Shown piece by piece: positions 26,313-35,841 of a stretch of 64,000 nucleotides of DNA. Position 1 is the stretch's first letter. Each line of letters begins with the position of its first letter. The stretch covers positions 682,001 through 746,000 of the forward strand of contig CAXXUY010000011.1 of NCBI GenBank assembly GCA_963664715.2, in the 5' to 3' direction. The translations under genes and the position numbers were made by a program. Under the pieces are notes generated by a model, which was given only the letters and a program-made list of their open reading frames with translations, searched no databases and had not been told where the DNA came from. The stretch is from JAPOXR01 sp963664715. GTDB taxonomy: Bacteria > Pseudomonadota > Alphaproteobacteria > Rhodobacterales > Rhodobacteraceae.

Positions 26313-26404
26313 GCCGCCCGGTTCAGGTCGCCGGCGAGGTGGAAAAGCAGGAAATTTATTGTTTGACTCACCGCTCCGAAACAAGCGGAAGGCGGTACAC
26401 CTAC

Positions 26405-27244
26405 ATGACAGGAACACAGAGAAATCGAATGACTAATGAACCTCCCAAATTGGAGAGTTTGGAGCAGTTCCTGTTCCAGGCGCCACTCTATGCCCCATAC
26501 AGCCTATTGGGGGAATTCAATATTTCTAAATTCTATGGTGAAAATGAAGACCACGCGCGGATGGACGGGCACTGCCCCTACTGTCAGCGAACAAGCATCT
26601 TCACAGTGGCATCTATCCAGTGGCCCGCAGCAGATTTCTGGACTGATACAGAATCAAAGACCGTCCGTGGACAAATGCATATTACCTGCGGACGAAACAA
26701 CTATCACAGCATTTGGTACTACTTCATTGTTGACAAGATGGTCGTCCAGAAGATTGGCCAGCACCCCTCTTTAGCGGACATTTCCAACGATGAAGCGTCT
26801 GCTTATCGTACTATTCTGGAAAACCCCGACGCAGCGGAATTTCACAAGGCGATCGGGCTTGCCGCCCATGGCGTCGGCGTTGGATCATTCGTCTATCTTC
26901 GGAGAGTTTTTGAACGCCTGATCCAGCAACGGTTTGAGGAATTAAAATCTGTTGCGAATTGGCAAAATGAACAGTTCTATCGTGTTCGCATGGAAGACAA
27001 GATTTCCCTTCTGGCTAACCACCTCCCAGATTACCTCGTCCAGAACAGGCGCATCTACAGCATCCTCAGCAAAGGGCTGCATGAGCTGGATGAAGAGACC
27101 TGCCTGGGTTGGTTCGAGGTCATGAAGCAGTCAATCATCATCATCCTCGAAGACGACAAGCAGAAGAAAGAGGAACTTGAGAGGCGAGCCTCGTTTTCAG
27201 AGGCAATTTCCGGGTTTTCGACCCAGACCGAACTCGATGGCTGA
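26405..27244 (+). CDS. Zinc-ribbon protein of unknown function between SIR2 and KAP genes
   Basis: About 279 residues; the start is uncertain between 26405 and 26429. Residues about 60-115 carry CPYCQRTSIFTVAS and a later ITCGRNNYHSIWYYF, suggesting a zinc ribbon missing a clear fourth cysteine. The C-terminal half is helical (FVYLRRVFERLIQQRFEE, ISLLANHLPDYL) and may be HEPN-like, but I do not recognise a named family. It overlaps the KAP gene by 8 nt, so they are one transcript. Confidence 0.65.
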   Translation: MTGTQRNRMTNEPPKLESLEQFLFQAPLYAPYSLLGEFNISKFYGENEDHARMDGHCPYCQRTSIFTVASIQWPAADFWTDTESKTVRGQMHITCGRNNYHSIWYYFIVDKMVVQKIGQHPSLADISNDEASAYRTILENPDAAEFHKAIGLAAHGVGVGSFVYLRRVFERLIQQRFEELKSVANWQNEQFYRVRMEDKISLLANHLPDYLVQNRRIYSILSKGLHELDEETCLGWFEVMKQSIIIILEDDKQKKEELERRASFSEAISGFSTQTELDG

Positions 27245-29366
27245 ACCAATATCCGATTTCAACGACGCTCCAATTTCCTGTCCTGAGGATGATCGGTTCG
27301 CCATTGACCCGTTTGCCCGCTCGATTGCCAAGTGCATCAAACATCTCCCAAATCCTGTTGGAAGCGTCGTTGCAGTTCATGGCCGTTGGGGTTCTGGCAA
27401 GAGCAGCGTGATCAACCTTGTTAGGTATCACCTTGACCATCCGGACAACGGCCTGATCATCATACAGTTCCAGTGTTGGCTTTATCGGTCGGAGGATGCC
27501 CTTGCCGTCGGTTTTTTGCAGGAACTCCATGCCGGCCTGGGTCCGGTGCTGTCGAATTCCAGCAAGGCCAGGAAGGCCCTCCGAAAGCTTGGAGGCCGTG
27601 TCCTCGGAGCTAGCGGAAACTTGCTTGGAGTTGTTGTCGGGGAATTTGTGGGGGCATTTTGGGGCAGGATCATAACATCTGCCTCTAGGACTTTTGAAAA
27701 TCTGATCAAGACCAATGAGGGTACCGAAGCGCTTCAACACACGGTCGCCGAAGCACTGCGGCAATCAACCCAACGCCTGCTGGTTGTTGTCGACGACATT
27801 GACCGTTTGTCGCCAAAGGAGGCCTTGGTCATTTTTCGGCTCATCAAGTCGGTTGGGCGGCTGCCAAATGTCATCTATCTTCTCGCATACGACCGGAACA
27901 CAATAGAGAGGGCTGTCGAAGAACGGCACCCTTCGGAAGGGCCTCACTATCTGGAAAAGATCATTCAGACGGGCTTTGACCTTCCGGAACCGACCCGAGA
28001 ACAACTGATCACCATGCTGAGCTCCAAGATTGATGAAGTCTTTGGCGACACGGGCAGCAATGATCCGATTCACTGGGGAAACCTGTTCCTTGCGATCGTG
28101 GTTCCCGAGATTAGGACTCCACGGGACGTCCTTCGCCTCTCCAACACGCTGTCCGTGACATATCCGGCGGTTCGCGGCGAAGTGGAACCGGCAGACTACC
28201 TCGGACTCGAAACGCTTAGGCTGTTCCGACCTTCCGTGTACCGGGCCGTGCGTTCACAGAAACCTAGGCTGGTTGGCTTCGGATTTGACGGGCCTCATGG
28301 CAACCATGATCAGAAAGCCGAAATGTATGAGCAACTGTTCCTTTCCAAGGAACCTGAAGGTGATCGAGCCCGGCTGAAAGACGCGCTTGAGAGACTGTTT
28401 CCCCAACTTGAATCGGTATGGTCCAACGTGCACTACTCCGGTGACGAGAGGTGGGCGAAACAACGCCGTGTCTGTTCGTCAGAGCACTTCGATACGTACT
28501 TCCGTTTCTCGATTTCACAATACACGGTTCCTTTATCCGAAGTGCAGGAGTTGATCCGGCGTGCCGATGAACCGGGCATAATCAGATCGCTGTTCAAGGA
28601 CGCATTGAATGTGCATCAGGTGGAGGGTCGAACAAAGGCTTCGGTCCTGTTGGACGAAATACGCTATCATTCAAGCACTATGGAAATCCAAAAGGTGGAA
28701 CCATTCCTGCAAACCCTGTACTGCGTCGCAGACGATCTTCTGGAGGCTTTCGATTCCGATAGAGACCTCGAGGAGATTAACAACAGGCTCCGCCTGCACT
28801 GGTTAACTCGCGCTTTGCTCATGGACCGCACCGAACTGGTGGAGCGCTCTGAGATTCTTGTTGAAGCCTGCAAGAGCGCGTCCATTGGTTGGCTCGTGCA
28901 CCTCGGATATTCTGTCTTCAAGGACGAACAATCGGTTCCACTGGCGGAGCGCCTGACGACAGAAGAGACCGCGAGCCGGATCCGCGATCTTGCTCTTCAG
29001 CGATTGCGTGAAGCTGCAAAAGATGGTTCGATTCTCGAACTGAGTAATCTGGCCTATGTACTCTTCCGCTGGCGGGACATGGTGGAAGGCAAGTCAGAAG
29101 AGGTCCGGGAATTCTGTACTACCGCACTCGGCAATGACCAGAGCGTGGTCAAGCTTGCCCGGGCATTCCTAGGATCGTCCACCAGCCTTTCAAGCGGTGA
29201 TCTCGTGTCCCGAAAACATGACCGTGTCGAGGTAGATGGGATCAAGACGTTGATGGATGCTGACGTCTTTCGGACAAGGCTCCAAGAGGTGCTCCAGAAG
29301 CCGACAATGGGTGCGGATGACAAGGACATCGTGCAGCGGCTCCTTGTTGCCTGGGATGCCAGTTGA
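27237..29366 (+). CDS. KAP-family P-loop NTPase
   Basis: A 709-residue protein. Walker A GRWGSGKSS at residues 49-57 and Walker B LLVVVDDIDRL near 181-191, with IIIQFQCWLYRSED after the P-loop, the signature of KAP NTPases. A hydrophobic stretch at residues 122-145 between the Walker motifs may insert in the membrane, as in other KAP proteins. The C-terminal 400 residues are helical without a recognised domain. KAP NTPases occur in phage exclusion (for example PifA). The overlapping upstream gene and the SIR2 gene suggest a membrane-associated sensor or effector complex. Confidence 0.85.
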   Translation: MAEPISDFNDAPISCPEDDRFAIDPFARSIAKCIKHLPNPVGSVVAVHGRWGSGKSSVINLVRYHLDHPDNGLIIIQFQCWLYRSEDALAVGFLQELHAGLGPVLSNSSKARKALRKLGGRVLGASGNLLGVVVGEFVGAFWGRIITSASRTFENLIKTNEGTEALQHTVAEALRQSTQRLLVVVDDIDRLSPKEALVIFRLIKSVGRLPNVIYLLAYDRNTIERAVEERHPSEGPHYLEKIIQTGFDLPEPTREQLITMLSSKIDEVFGDTGSNDPIHWGNLFLAIVVPEIRTPRDVLRLSNTLSVTYPAVRGEVEPADYLGLETLRLFRPSVYRAVRSQKPRLVGFGFDGPHGNHDQKAEMYEQLFLSKEPEGDRARLKDALERLFPQLESVWSNVHYSGDERWAKQRRVCSSEHFDTYFRFSISQYTVPLSEVQELIRRADEPGIIRSLFKDALNVHQVEGRTKASVLLDEIRYHSSTMEIQKVEPFLQTLYCVADDLLEAFDSDRDLEEINNRLRLHWLTRALLMDRTELVERSEILVEACKSASIGWLVHLGYSVFKDEQSVPLAERLTTEETASRIRDLALQRLREAAKDGSILELSNLAYVLFRWRDMVEGKSEEVREFCTTALGNDQSVVKLARAFLGSSTSLSSGDLVSRKHDRVEVDGIKTLMDADVFRTRLQEVLQKPTMGADDKDIVQRLLVAWDAS

Positions 29367-29434
29367 GGAGGACGGGTCTTAGTAGGGACAATTTGAATTC
29401 GTGCATGTCCATTGCACTGCCCCCTTCCCTGCCA

Positions 29435-30013
29435 TCAGTCCCGGAGCTCCCGGATCCGCTCCTTCGGGAAGTGGTGGTAGAACGCGGTGCGGCCGATCGA
29501 GAGGCTGCGGATCACGTCGCTCACGAAGGGATAGCCCCTGGTATCCCGCAGCATCGCCTCGGCCTGGCGGCGCAGCTCCGGCGTCAGCTTGCTCGGCCGT
29601 CCTCCCCTCCTTCCGCGGGCCCTTGCCGCGGCAAGGCCGGCCATGGTCCGCTCCCTGATGAGATCCCGCTCGAACTGGGCCAGCGCACCGAAGACGTGGA
29701 AGACCAAGGTGCCGCTGGCGGTGGTGGTGTCGATCCCCTCGGTGAGCGAGCGGAAGCCGAACCCCCTCTCCTCGAGATTGCGAACCGTCGCCACCAGCTG
29801 CGGCAGGCTCCGGCCCAGCCGGTCCAGCCGCCAGACGACCAGCGTGTCGCCCTTGCGCATCCAGTCAAGCGCCTCTGCAAGTCTGGGCCGGAATGACCTG
29901 GTGCCGGAGGCGCGGTCCTCGAAGATCCGCTCGCATCCGGCGGCGCTGAGCGCATCGAGCTGCAGCTCGGGATTCTGGTCCAGCGTCGAGACCCGCGCGT
30001 ATCCTGCCAGCAT
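29435..30013 (-). CDS. Serine resolvase (Tn3-type)
   Basis: About 192 residues from the ATG giving MLAGYARVSTLDQNPELQL. It has the catalytic serine, the LVVWRLDRLGRSLPQLV segment, GALAQFERDLIRERTMAGL and a C-terminal helix-turn-helix (PFVSDVIRSLSIGRTAFYHHF). It is intact and typical of transposon resolvases. The IS6-family element begins about 20 nt upstream of its start and may have displaced its promoter or partner transposase. Confidence 0.9.
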   Translation of the reverse strand: MLAGYARVSTLDQNPELQLDALSAAGCERIFEDRASGTRSFRPRLAEALDWMRKGDTLVVWRLDRLGRSLPQLVATVRNLEERGFGFRSLTEGIDTTTASGTLVFHVFGALAQFERDLIRERTMAGLAAARARGRRGGRPSKLTPELRRQAEAMLRDTRGYPFVSDVIRSLSIGRTAFYHHFPKERIRELRD

Positions 30014-30033
30014 GGTGTTCACCTGTTCGAAAA

Positions 30034-30963
30034 GGCCCTGTTGCAAAAACTGCTCTCAGTGGTCTTTGTGAGCGAGGTAGCGGTAGCCTCTGGCAGGCTG
30101 TGCTTTTGGAGACCCTCCCATGACCCATGACTTCAAGTGGCGGCATTTCCGGGGCGAGATCATTCTGTGGGCCGTCCGGTGGTACTGCCGGTATGGCGTC
30201 AGCTACCGTGACCTCGAGGATATGCTGGAAGAGCGCGGCGTCGCGGTGGACCACACCACCATCTATCGTTGGGTGCAGGCCTACGCGCCGGAAATCGAAA
30301 GGCGCCTGCGCTGGCATTACCGGCTGCGCAGCTTCTCACGGTCTTGGCGCGTGGATGAGACCTACATCAAGGTCAAAGGCAAATGGGCGTATCTGTACCG
30401 CGCGGTCGACAGCCGTGGCGACACCGTCGACTTCCACCTGTCGCAGACCCGCAATGCCAACGCCGCCAAGCGGTTCCTGGGCAAGGCGCTGCGCGGATGC
30501 AAGGAGTGGCAGAAGCCCTGCGTGATCAACACGGACAAGGCGGGATGCTACGGCCAGGCGATCCAGGAGTTGAAGAAAGAGGGCAAATGCCCCTCCGATA
30601 CCGACCACAGACAGGTGAAATACCTCAACAACGTTGTCGAGGCCGACCATGGCAAGCTCAAGCGCCTCATCAAGCCAACGACCGGGTTCAAGTCCATGAA
30701 GACCGCTTATACGACGATCAAAGGCTTCGAGGTCATGCGCGCTCTCAAGAAGAAACAGGCCAAGGCTTTCCAGCTTCAGCCCGGCATCAGGGGCGAAGTG
30801 CGTCTTGTTGAACGTGCCTTCGGGATCGGGCCAGAGATGATGAACGAGTTGATGTCACTGCATGGTGCTGAACTGGTACAGATCGCGATCCAGCAAGGAT
30901 CTTGAAGAAAGACGGAGCCAGACCACACCCCCGGCAACTCCGGCAAATTTTTGCAACAGGGCC
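30034..30963. mobile_element. IS6-family (IS26-like) insertion element
   Basis: About 930 bp with inverted repeats starting GGCCCTGTTGCAAAA at the left and ending TTTTTGCAACAGGGCC at the right. It contains one transposase gene. No 8-bp target duplication is seen (left flank TTCGAAAA, right GGACCGGG), as expected when IS6 elements mediate adjacent deletions or cointegrates. Confidence 0.9.
30120..30905 (+). CDS. IS6-family transposase
   Basis: A 261-residue transposase with a helix-turn-helix N-terminus (VSYRDLEDMLEERGVAVDHT) and the DDE triad in RVDETYIKVKGKWAY, CVINTDKAGCYG and NNVVEADHGKLKRLI. Full length and uninterrupted. The conserved C-terminal Arg-rich part (TIKGFEVMRALKKKQ) is present. 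Confidence 0.92.
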   Translation: MTHDFKWRHFRGEIILWAVRWYCRYGVSYRDLEDMLEERGVAVDHTTIYRWVQAYAPEIERRLRWHYRLRSFSRSWRVDETYIKVKGKWAYLYRAVDSRGDTVDFHLSQTRNANAAKRFLGKALRGCKEWQKPCVINTDKAGCYGQAIQELKKEGKCPSDTDHRQVKYLNNVVEADHGKLKRLIKPTTGFKSMKTAYTTIKGFEVMRALKKKQAKAFQLQPGIRGEVRLVERAFGIGPEMMNELMSLHGAELVQIAIQQGS

Positions 30964-31549
30964 GGACCGGGCACTCGGCAAGCTCCGCAGCCGCCTGGCC
31001 CGCAGTGCCAACCCGAAGGCGCTGCTCGGCAGCCGCGGGCTCCATCGCTTTCTGCGGGTCGAGGGCGAGGCCGAACTGGTCGTGGACGAGGCCCGTGTCG
31101 CCGGGCAGGCCCGCTGGGACGGGCTTCACGGGGTGATGACCAACCTGCACGACATGCCTGCCGACAACGTGCTCGGGCATTATGCCGCACTTTGGCAGGT
31201 CGAGCGGACCATCCGCGTCACCAAGCACGACCTGAAGGTGCGTCCGATCTTCCATTGGACCGAGCGCCGGATCCGGGCCCATCTCGCCATCGCCTTCATG
31301 ACCCTGCTCTGCGTGCGCCACCTGTCCTGGCGGACGCGGCTTCAGCAGCGCGCCCTATCGGAGGAGGCCATCCGCCGGGCGCTGGTCGGCGTGCAGTGCA
31401 GCGTCCTTCACGACCGGGGAAGCGGGCGAAGATATGTCATCCCCTCGGCGCTCGGCGATGTTGCCCGCAGGCTGTATCGTGTGATGGGGCTGAAGCGGAC
31501 GGCCGTCCCGTTCGAACTGACGGAAACCGCCCGCCGACACCGGGCCTGA
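30964..31549 (+). pseudogene. Truncated IS1634-like transposase (C-terminal part)
   Basis: The frame after the IS6 right end reads GRARWDGLH-type sequence (ARWDGLHGVMTNLHDMPADN), WQVERTIRVTKHDLKVRPIFH and a conserved tail, the C-terminal third of an IS1634-family transposase. The N-terminal part, with two of the three acidic residues, is missing and not found left of the IS6 copy, so it was removed by an IS6-adjacent deletion. Confidence 0.75.
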
Positions 31550-31566
31550 GGCCCTCCACCGATGCA

Positions 31567-31587
31567 GGGGTGCGCCCGACGCACCCC
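31567..31587. terminator. Strong hairpin after the IS1634-like remnant
   Basis: Perfect 8-bp stem GGGGTGCG/CGCACCCC with a 5-base loop, 18 bases past the stop. There is no T-run, so it may be a terminator-like stem or part of the old element end. Confidence 0.4.
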
Positions 31588-32061
31588 GAATGTAGTGCCC
31601 TGTTCGGGATCCGGACCGAATGGAAACAATCACTTGCGGCTGCAAACCGTCGAAGTCAGGGGTCCGAAGCACCATTGCTGACTGAAACGTCGGCGACCGG
31701 TCTTTCGGCCCGGTCGCTGGTCCGCGGCGGCGAACCGCGCCGCGAAGCCGAGGAAAACAGCGAAGAAGATGAGGGTATTCGGCACTCAAGTATATGATTC
31801 CCTAAAGTTTCACTACGCTCAGCCCAATCCCAAAAAAAGGTGAGCAGTTGAACTTCCGAATCGCAAACTTAAGGCTGATTGCCGGAATCCAGGGTCCGTA
31901 AACGGGAGCGTATTTTGCGCGCTGACGGCGTTGCGTTTTCCCGCCGCCGCAATTGTGCCATTACTTGGCCCATGACATTGCGCACATTCGAGGCGGGCTC
32001 AGTGCACCGCGCCGCTGTACAGCACGGATCGGCAGTTGCATTCATGGGAATCGCTGTAGCG
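31588..32061. other. Intergenic, nothing recognised
   Basis: Convergent space between the IS1634 remnant and the sulfatase gene. It includes the probable right end of the old element; no gene is supported. Confidence 0.4.
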
Positions 32062-33519
32062 TCACCACTCGGAGAGCCGGGGAGGCAGAGGATCCGAAGT
32101 GAACGCCATGCGATGGGTAAGCTGCTTGAGGAGTTCTGCCCTTTGCGGCAACGAATCGGGGTCCAGCCAAAGGTTGTTCACCTCAAACGGATCGCTGGCA
32201 AGATCGTATAGTTCGCCGTCGTCATGGGCATGATCCACGACGATTTTGTGGGTCTTGGTTCGCAGCATCGTCAGTTGGGCCGTCGGACCGGCATGATAGG
32301 GCATTGCGTTATAGTACTCGCAATAGATCGATCGATCTCCCTCGAAGGGCACGTCCCGATCCCTGAGCCAGTCATGAACCGACCGCCCCTGCATTCCCGG
32401 GTGCAGCTGCTGACCGGTCGCCTCAAGCAGTGTCGGCGCCAAATGAACCAGTTCGAAGAGACCATCGAAGCGCCCGGGGGCGAATTTGGCCGGATGCCTG
32501 ACGATAAGCGGAACGCGGATGAGCGGATCATAAAAGTAGGGACCCTTCAGATAGATGTTGTGATCACCCATCATCTCTCCATGGTCGGACATGAAGACGA
32601 CCAGGGTGTTTTCTGCCTGATCGGTCTCGTTCAATGCGTCGAGGATTCGTCCAACCTGCTGGTCAACATGTTCGCACATCGCCCAATAGGCCGCCTTGAC
32701 CATCCTGTGGTCAAGAGTACTCATCTGTTGGCGTCCGAAACCGCCTATAAAGCCCTTGACCTGACCGTATGCGCCTTCCGAATCCGTTTGCTGGTAAACC
32801 GGTTTGCAGCTGAGATCATCGTCCATGGCATCGGGTAGCGGGATTTCCTCCAGCCGATCCAAGTATGGTGCCAGGAAGGGCGGCGGTGGATCAAATGGAT
32901 GGTGCGGTGCATATATGTTCGCCATGTAGAACCAGGGGCCGTCATGTGACGCGTGTTTCGAGATGAATTCAGTTGCACGCGTTGCACACCAGGCCGCCTC
33001 GGTTGCATTCTCCGGCATGCCGTTTTGCACCCACCGTGACAATTCGTGCGGCGTGGTGCGATACTCCATTCCCTTTTCGGAGAGAAAGCGGGTGTAGTCC
33101 GAGTTCATTCCCCAATGGTCGGATGGTGCCTGCGCCCAATTGAATTCGCCGAAGCCGTCATCGATCCTTGGTTCCGTGGTCGTGGCGATTTCCGGGGCAC
33201 CGGGTGCCAGATGGAATTTGCCGACCAAACCGGCAACGTATCCCGCATCGGCCACCAGTCGAGAGATCGGCTTTTCGGTCGGCGGCAGGATCTGGCCGTT
33301 CTGCCGCAACCGGGTCGTTCGCGGATACCGCCCGGTCAGAAAACTACCCCTGCTCGGTGAACAGACCGGGCTCTGGACAAAGGCGTTTTCGAACAGGACG
33401 CCCTGTTCGGCGAGGCGGTCAATATTGGGTGTCGAGACAATCGGGTTGCCATAGCAGCCAAGGGTGTCCGTCCGCTGCTGGTCGGTGCAGAGAATCAGAA
33501 TGTTCGGACGGTGCCGCAT
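32062..33519 (-). CDS. Sulfatase (alkaline phosphatase superfamily)
   Basis: About 485 residues from the ATG giving MRHRPNILILCTDQQRTDTL; the longer frame begins with TTG. The metal-binding Asp and the formylglycine motif C-x-P-S-R (SPVCSPSRGSFLTGR) are intact, followed by VFMSDHGEMMGDHNIY and HPAKFAPGRFDG. No signal peptide is seen, so it may act in the cytoplasm. It needs a formylglycine-generating enzyme, not found in the window. Divergent from an ABC importer and accompanied by a second sulfatase, it probably hydrolyses an imported sulfate ester. Confidence 0.9.
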   Translation of the reverse strand: MRHRPNILILCTDQQRTDTLGCYGNPIVSTPNIDRLAEQGVLFENAFVQSPVCSPSRGSFLTGRYPRTTRLRQNGQILPPTEKPISRLVADAGYVAGLVGKFHLAPGAPEIATTTEPRIDDGFGEFNWAQAPSDHWGMNSDYTRFLSEKGMEYRTTPHELSRWVQNGMPENATEAAWCATRATEFISKHASHDGPWFYMANIYAPHHPFDPPPPFLAPYLDRLEEIPLPDAMDDDLSCKPVYQQTDSEGAYGQVKGFIGGFGRQQMSTLDHRMVKAAYWAMCEHVDQQVGRILDALNETDQAENTLVVFMSDHGEMMGDHNIYLKGPYFYDPLIRVPLIVRHPAKFAPGRFDGLFELVHLAPTLLEATGQQLHPGMQGRSVHDWLRDRDVPFEGDRSIYCEYYNAMPYHAGPTAQLTMLRTKTHKIVVDHAHDDGELYDLASDPFEVNNLWLDPDSLPQRAELLKQLTHRMAFTSDPLPPRLSEW

Positions 33520-33749
33520 TTCAACGTTCCGATTGTTGGTGCTCAAGCCTGCTGACGGAGACTACCCGTTTTGCTACTCAGCCGATAATGAAAGTCAAGG
33601 GCGCAAGCTCTTAGGGCTCGGTTCATTGTCGGGCCTGAAGTGCTGATGCGGCAGGGACCGGGCGTGCTTGAGGTGACCCGGGTTCGCTACGTGCCGGTAT
33701 CAGTGGTCGTTGCTGGTGCATCAGGGCTGTCTGGTGGTGTGATTTTTGT

Positions 33750-33957
33750 TCACGATGCCGATTCCTGCAGTTTCTGGTGCCCTTTCTTCCAGACCTCCAC
33801 GAGGTCCTCGGGCTTGCTGCTCCAGCGGAACGGGCGGGCTCGGGTGGCATTGTGATGCTCGATGCAGCCCTGAACACAAGCTCCGTAGATGTCGAAGAAA
33901 TCCTGGCCCAGGTAACCACTGCCGCTTTCGAAGCATCCAGTCAGCTTCCGGAAGAAT
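33750..33957 (-). pseudogene. C-terminal remnant of a transposase (IS630-like)
   Basis: Read on the minus strand, this encodes FRKLTGCFESGSGYLGQDFF, then GCIEHHNATRARPFRWSSKP and LVEVWKKGHQ to a stop. The EHHN...PFRW pattern is the C-terminal tail of IS630-type transposases. No upstream domain is present. It lies in the divergent promoter region of the sulfatase/ABC cluster. Confidence 0.5.
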
Positions 33958-34015
33958 CACTGTTGTCTGCAAGGCTGGGAAATGCAAATCTGCAACATGG
34001 AGAAGGAATGAAACA

Positions 34016-34993
34016 ATGCTCAACACTCTGACCAGGAAATTGCTCGCGGCTTCCATTGCCTTGGTGGCCTCCTCTGCAATCGCAAACGCGCAGACGACTG
34101 TCCGGTACGCAACCGATGGCTACGGCATGGGCGCAACAATCGTCCTGGCATCCGAACAGGGATATCTGATGGACGAAGGCATAAACCCCGTCATCCAGAC
34201 CTATGCCTACGGTGTCGACACGATAGATGCCGTACTGGCCGGACAGGCGGATTTCGGGGTGGTGATCGGATTCCCGCTGCTGATCCGGTTTCAGGCAGGC
34301 ACGTTGATTTCGCCGTCGATTATCGGAAATTTCGTCCCGGGCTGGCACAAGCTCTATACGCGGACGGAACTCAAGGACGCCGACGAATTCGAGGGCAAAT
34401 CCTTCGCGGTGGCAACAGGCACCGCCCAGGAATTCGTGACCCGAAACTACATCAAATTGCTGGGGCTTGACCCGGAAACGGACGTCAAGCTCGTTGATTT
34501 TGGCGATCTGTTCAGCATTGTCGGCGCACTGAAATCCGGCCGTATCGATGCCGCATGGGTTTGGGGCGAAGGTGCGAAAACCATGGGAGAGGATGCGGAT
34601 TTCGCCTTCATATCGGACGACAGCATCGTATCCGAGGGAGCGACCGCGCTGCTGGTGACCACAAGAGAATACGCCAGTGCCAATCACGGTGTGATTGTCA
34701 GGACGCTGAAGGCATTGCGCAGGGCTACCGACGACGTCGCCGCTGACAGCGGCGCGGTCGCGGCCATCGTCGCCGACAACCTCGGCGCCGACAGCGAATT
34801 GGTGAAGCGGGCGATCGACCAAGCCCGGTATGAACTGAGCTTCACACCCAGTTTGGTAAACGACATGAGAGCCCAGCACGAATTCCTGCTCAATGCCGGA
34901 ATGATCGAGTCATATGATCTGACGCCGTTGCTCTATTCCGAGGCGTTGGCCGAGGCCATCCCCTCGGCCGAAATCGACGCTTCACTCAAGTAG
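34016..34993 (+). CDS. ABC transporter substrate-binding protein (NMT1/SsuA-like)
   Basis: About 325 residues from the ATG at 34016, preceded by AGAAGGA. A signal peptide is clear (basic MLNTLTRK, hydrophobic LLAASIALVASSAIA, cleavage near ANAQ). The mature part has VRYATDGYGMGATIVLASEQ and VLAGQADFGVVIGFPLL, the pattern of NMT1/sulfonate/nitrate-type binding proteins. With an ATPase and a permease downstream it forms an importer; flanking sulfatases suggest a sulfate ester or sulfonate as ligand (inference). Confidence 0.88.
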   Translation: MLNTLTRKLLAASIALVASSAIANAQTTVRYATDGYGMGATIVLASEQGYLMDEGINPVIQTYAYGVDTIDAVLAGQADFGVVIGFPLLIRFQAGTLISPSIIGNFVPGWHKLYTRTELKDADEFEGKSFAVATGTAQEFVTRNYIKLLGLDPETDVKLVDFGDLFSIVGALKSGRIDAAWVWGEGAKTMGEDADFAFISDDSIVSEGATALLVTTREYASANHGVIVRTLKALRRATDDVAADSGAVAAIVADNLGADSELVKRAIDQARYELSFTPSLVNDMRAQHEFLLNAGMIESYDLTPLLYSEALAEAIPSAEIDASLK

Positions 34994-35070
34994 CATCACC
35001 TTGACGGGCGGGCCCGCGGCCGATGGCCGAGAGGTTTCCCGCCCGTCTTCGCATCGTGACCGAGCCGACG

Positions 35071-35841
35071 ATGGGTATTCAGCTAAAAGACATTTGCTTT
35101 TCCTACACGCCGGCTTCGGATGACCCACTCGTCCTCAAGAATATCGATCTCACGATCGACAATGGCGAGTTCCTAATCCTGTTGGGGCCCAGCGGTTGCG
35201 GTAAGTCCACATTGTTGCGGCTCATTGCCGGGTTCGATCATGCAACCACGGGGAGCGCTGAGGTGGACGGGTCCTCGATTGGCGGTCCGGGCAAAGACCG
35301 GGGCATGGTGTTCCAGGACTTGGACAGTTCCCTCTTTCAATGGCTGACCGTCCGGCAGAATGTCGAATTCGGTCTCAAGGTGAACCGCTTCGAGGCAAGC
35401 GAAAGAAAGGACCGCGCGAACGACGCCTTGCGAATGGTGAACCTGACCGATCACGAGCACAAGTTTCCGGATGCCCTTTCGGGTGGGATGAAGCAGCGAG
35501 TGCAGATCGCCCGAATGCTCGCCATGCGTCCCAATACCATGTTGATGGATGAGCCCTTTGCGGCGCTTGATGCCCAGACCCGGCAGATGCTTCAGAGACA
35601 ACTTGTATCCATATGGTCCGAGGTCAAACGCACGGCCATTTACGTTACACACGACATTCGTGAGGCGATCAACCTAGGCCAGCGTATCGTACTGATGACC
35701 GCAGGACCGGAAGCTGGCATCAAGCGTGAATATGCAGTCCCCCTCGAATATCCGAGGGATCAATCGGACCAAGTCTATATCGATCTTCTTCAGACCATCT
35801 CGAAAGACATTGAAGAGGAAGTCACAAAGGTGTGGTCATGA
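35071..35841 (+). CDS. ABC transporter ATP-binding protein (SsuB/TauB-like)
   Basis: About 256 residues from MGIQLKDICFSYTP. Walker A GPSGCGKST, signature LSGGMKQRVQIARML, Walker B NTMLMDEPFAALD and switch His in YVTHDIREA. These fit the nitrate/sulfonate/taurine (NitT/TauT) importer ATPases. The frame extends 16 codons upstream without conservation. Its stop overlaps the permease ATG (ATGA). Confidence 0.93.
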   Translation: MGIQLKDICFSYTPASDDPLVLKNIDLTIDNGEFLILLGPSGCGKSTLLRLIAGFDHATTGSAEVDGSSIGGPGKDRGMVFQDLDSSLFQWLTVRQNVEFGLKVNRFEASERKDRANDALRMVNLTDHEHKFPDALSGGMKQRVQIARMLAMRPNTMLMDEPFAALDAQTRQMLQRQLVSIWSEVKRTAIYVTHDIREAINLGQRIVLMTAGPEAGIKREYAVPLEYPRDQSDQVYIDLLQTISKDIEEEVTKVWS

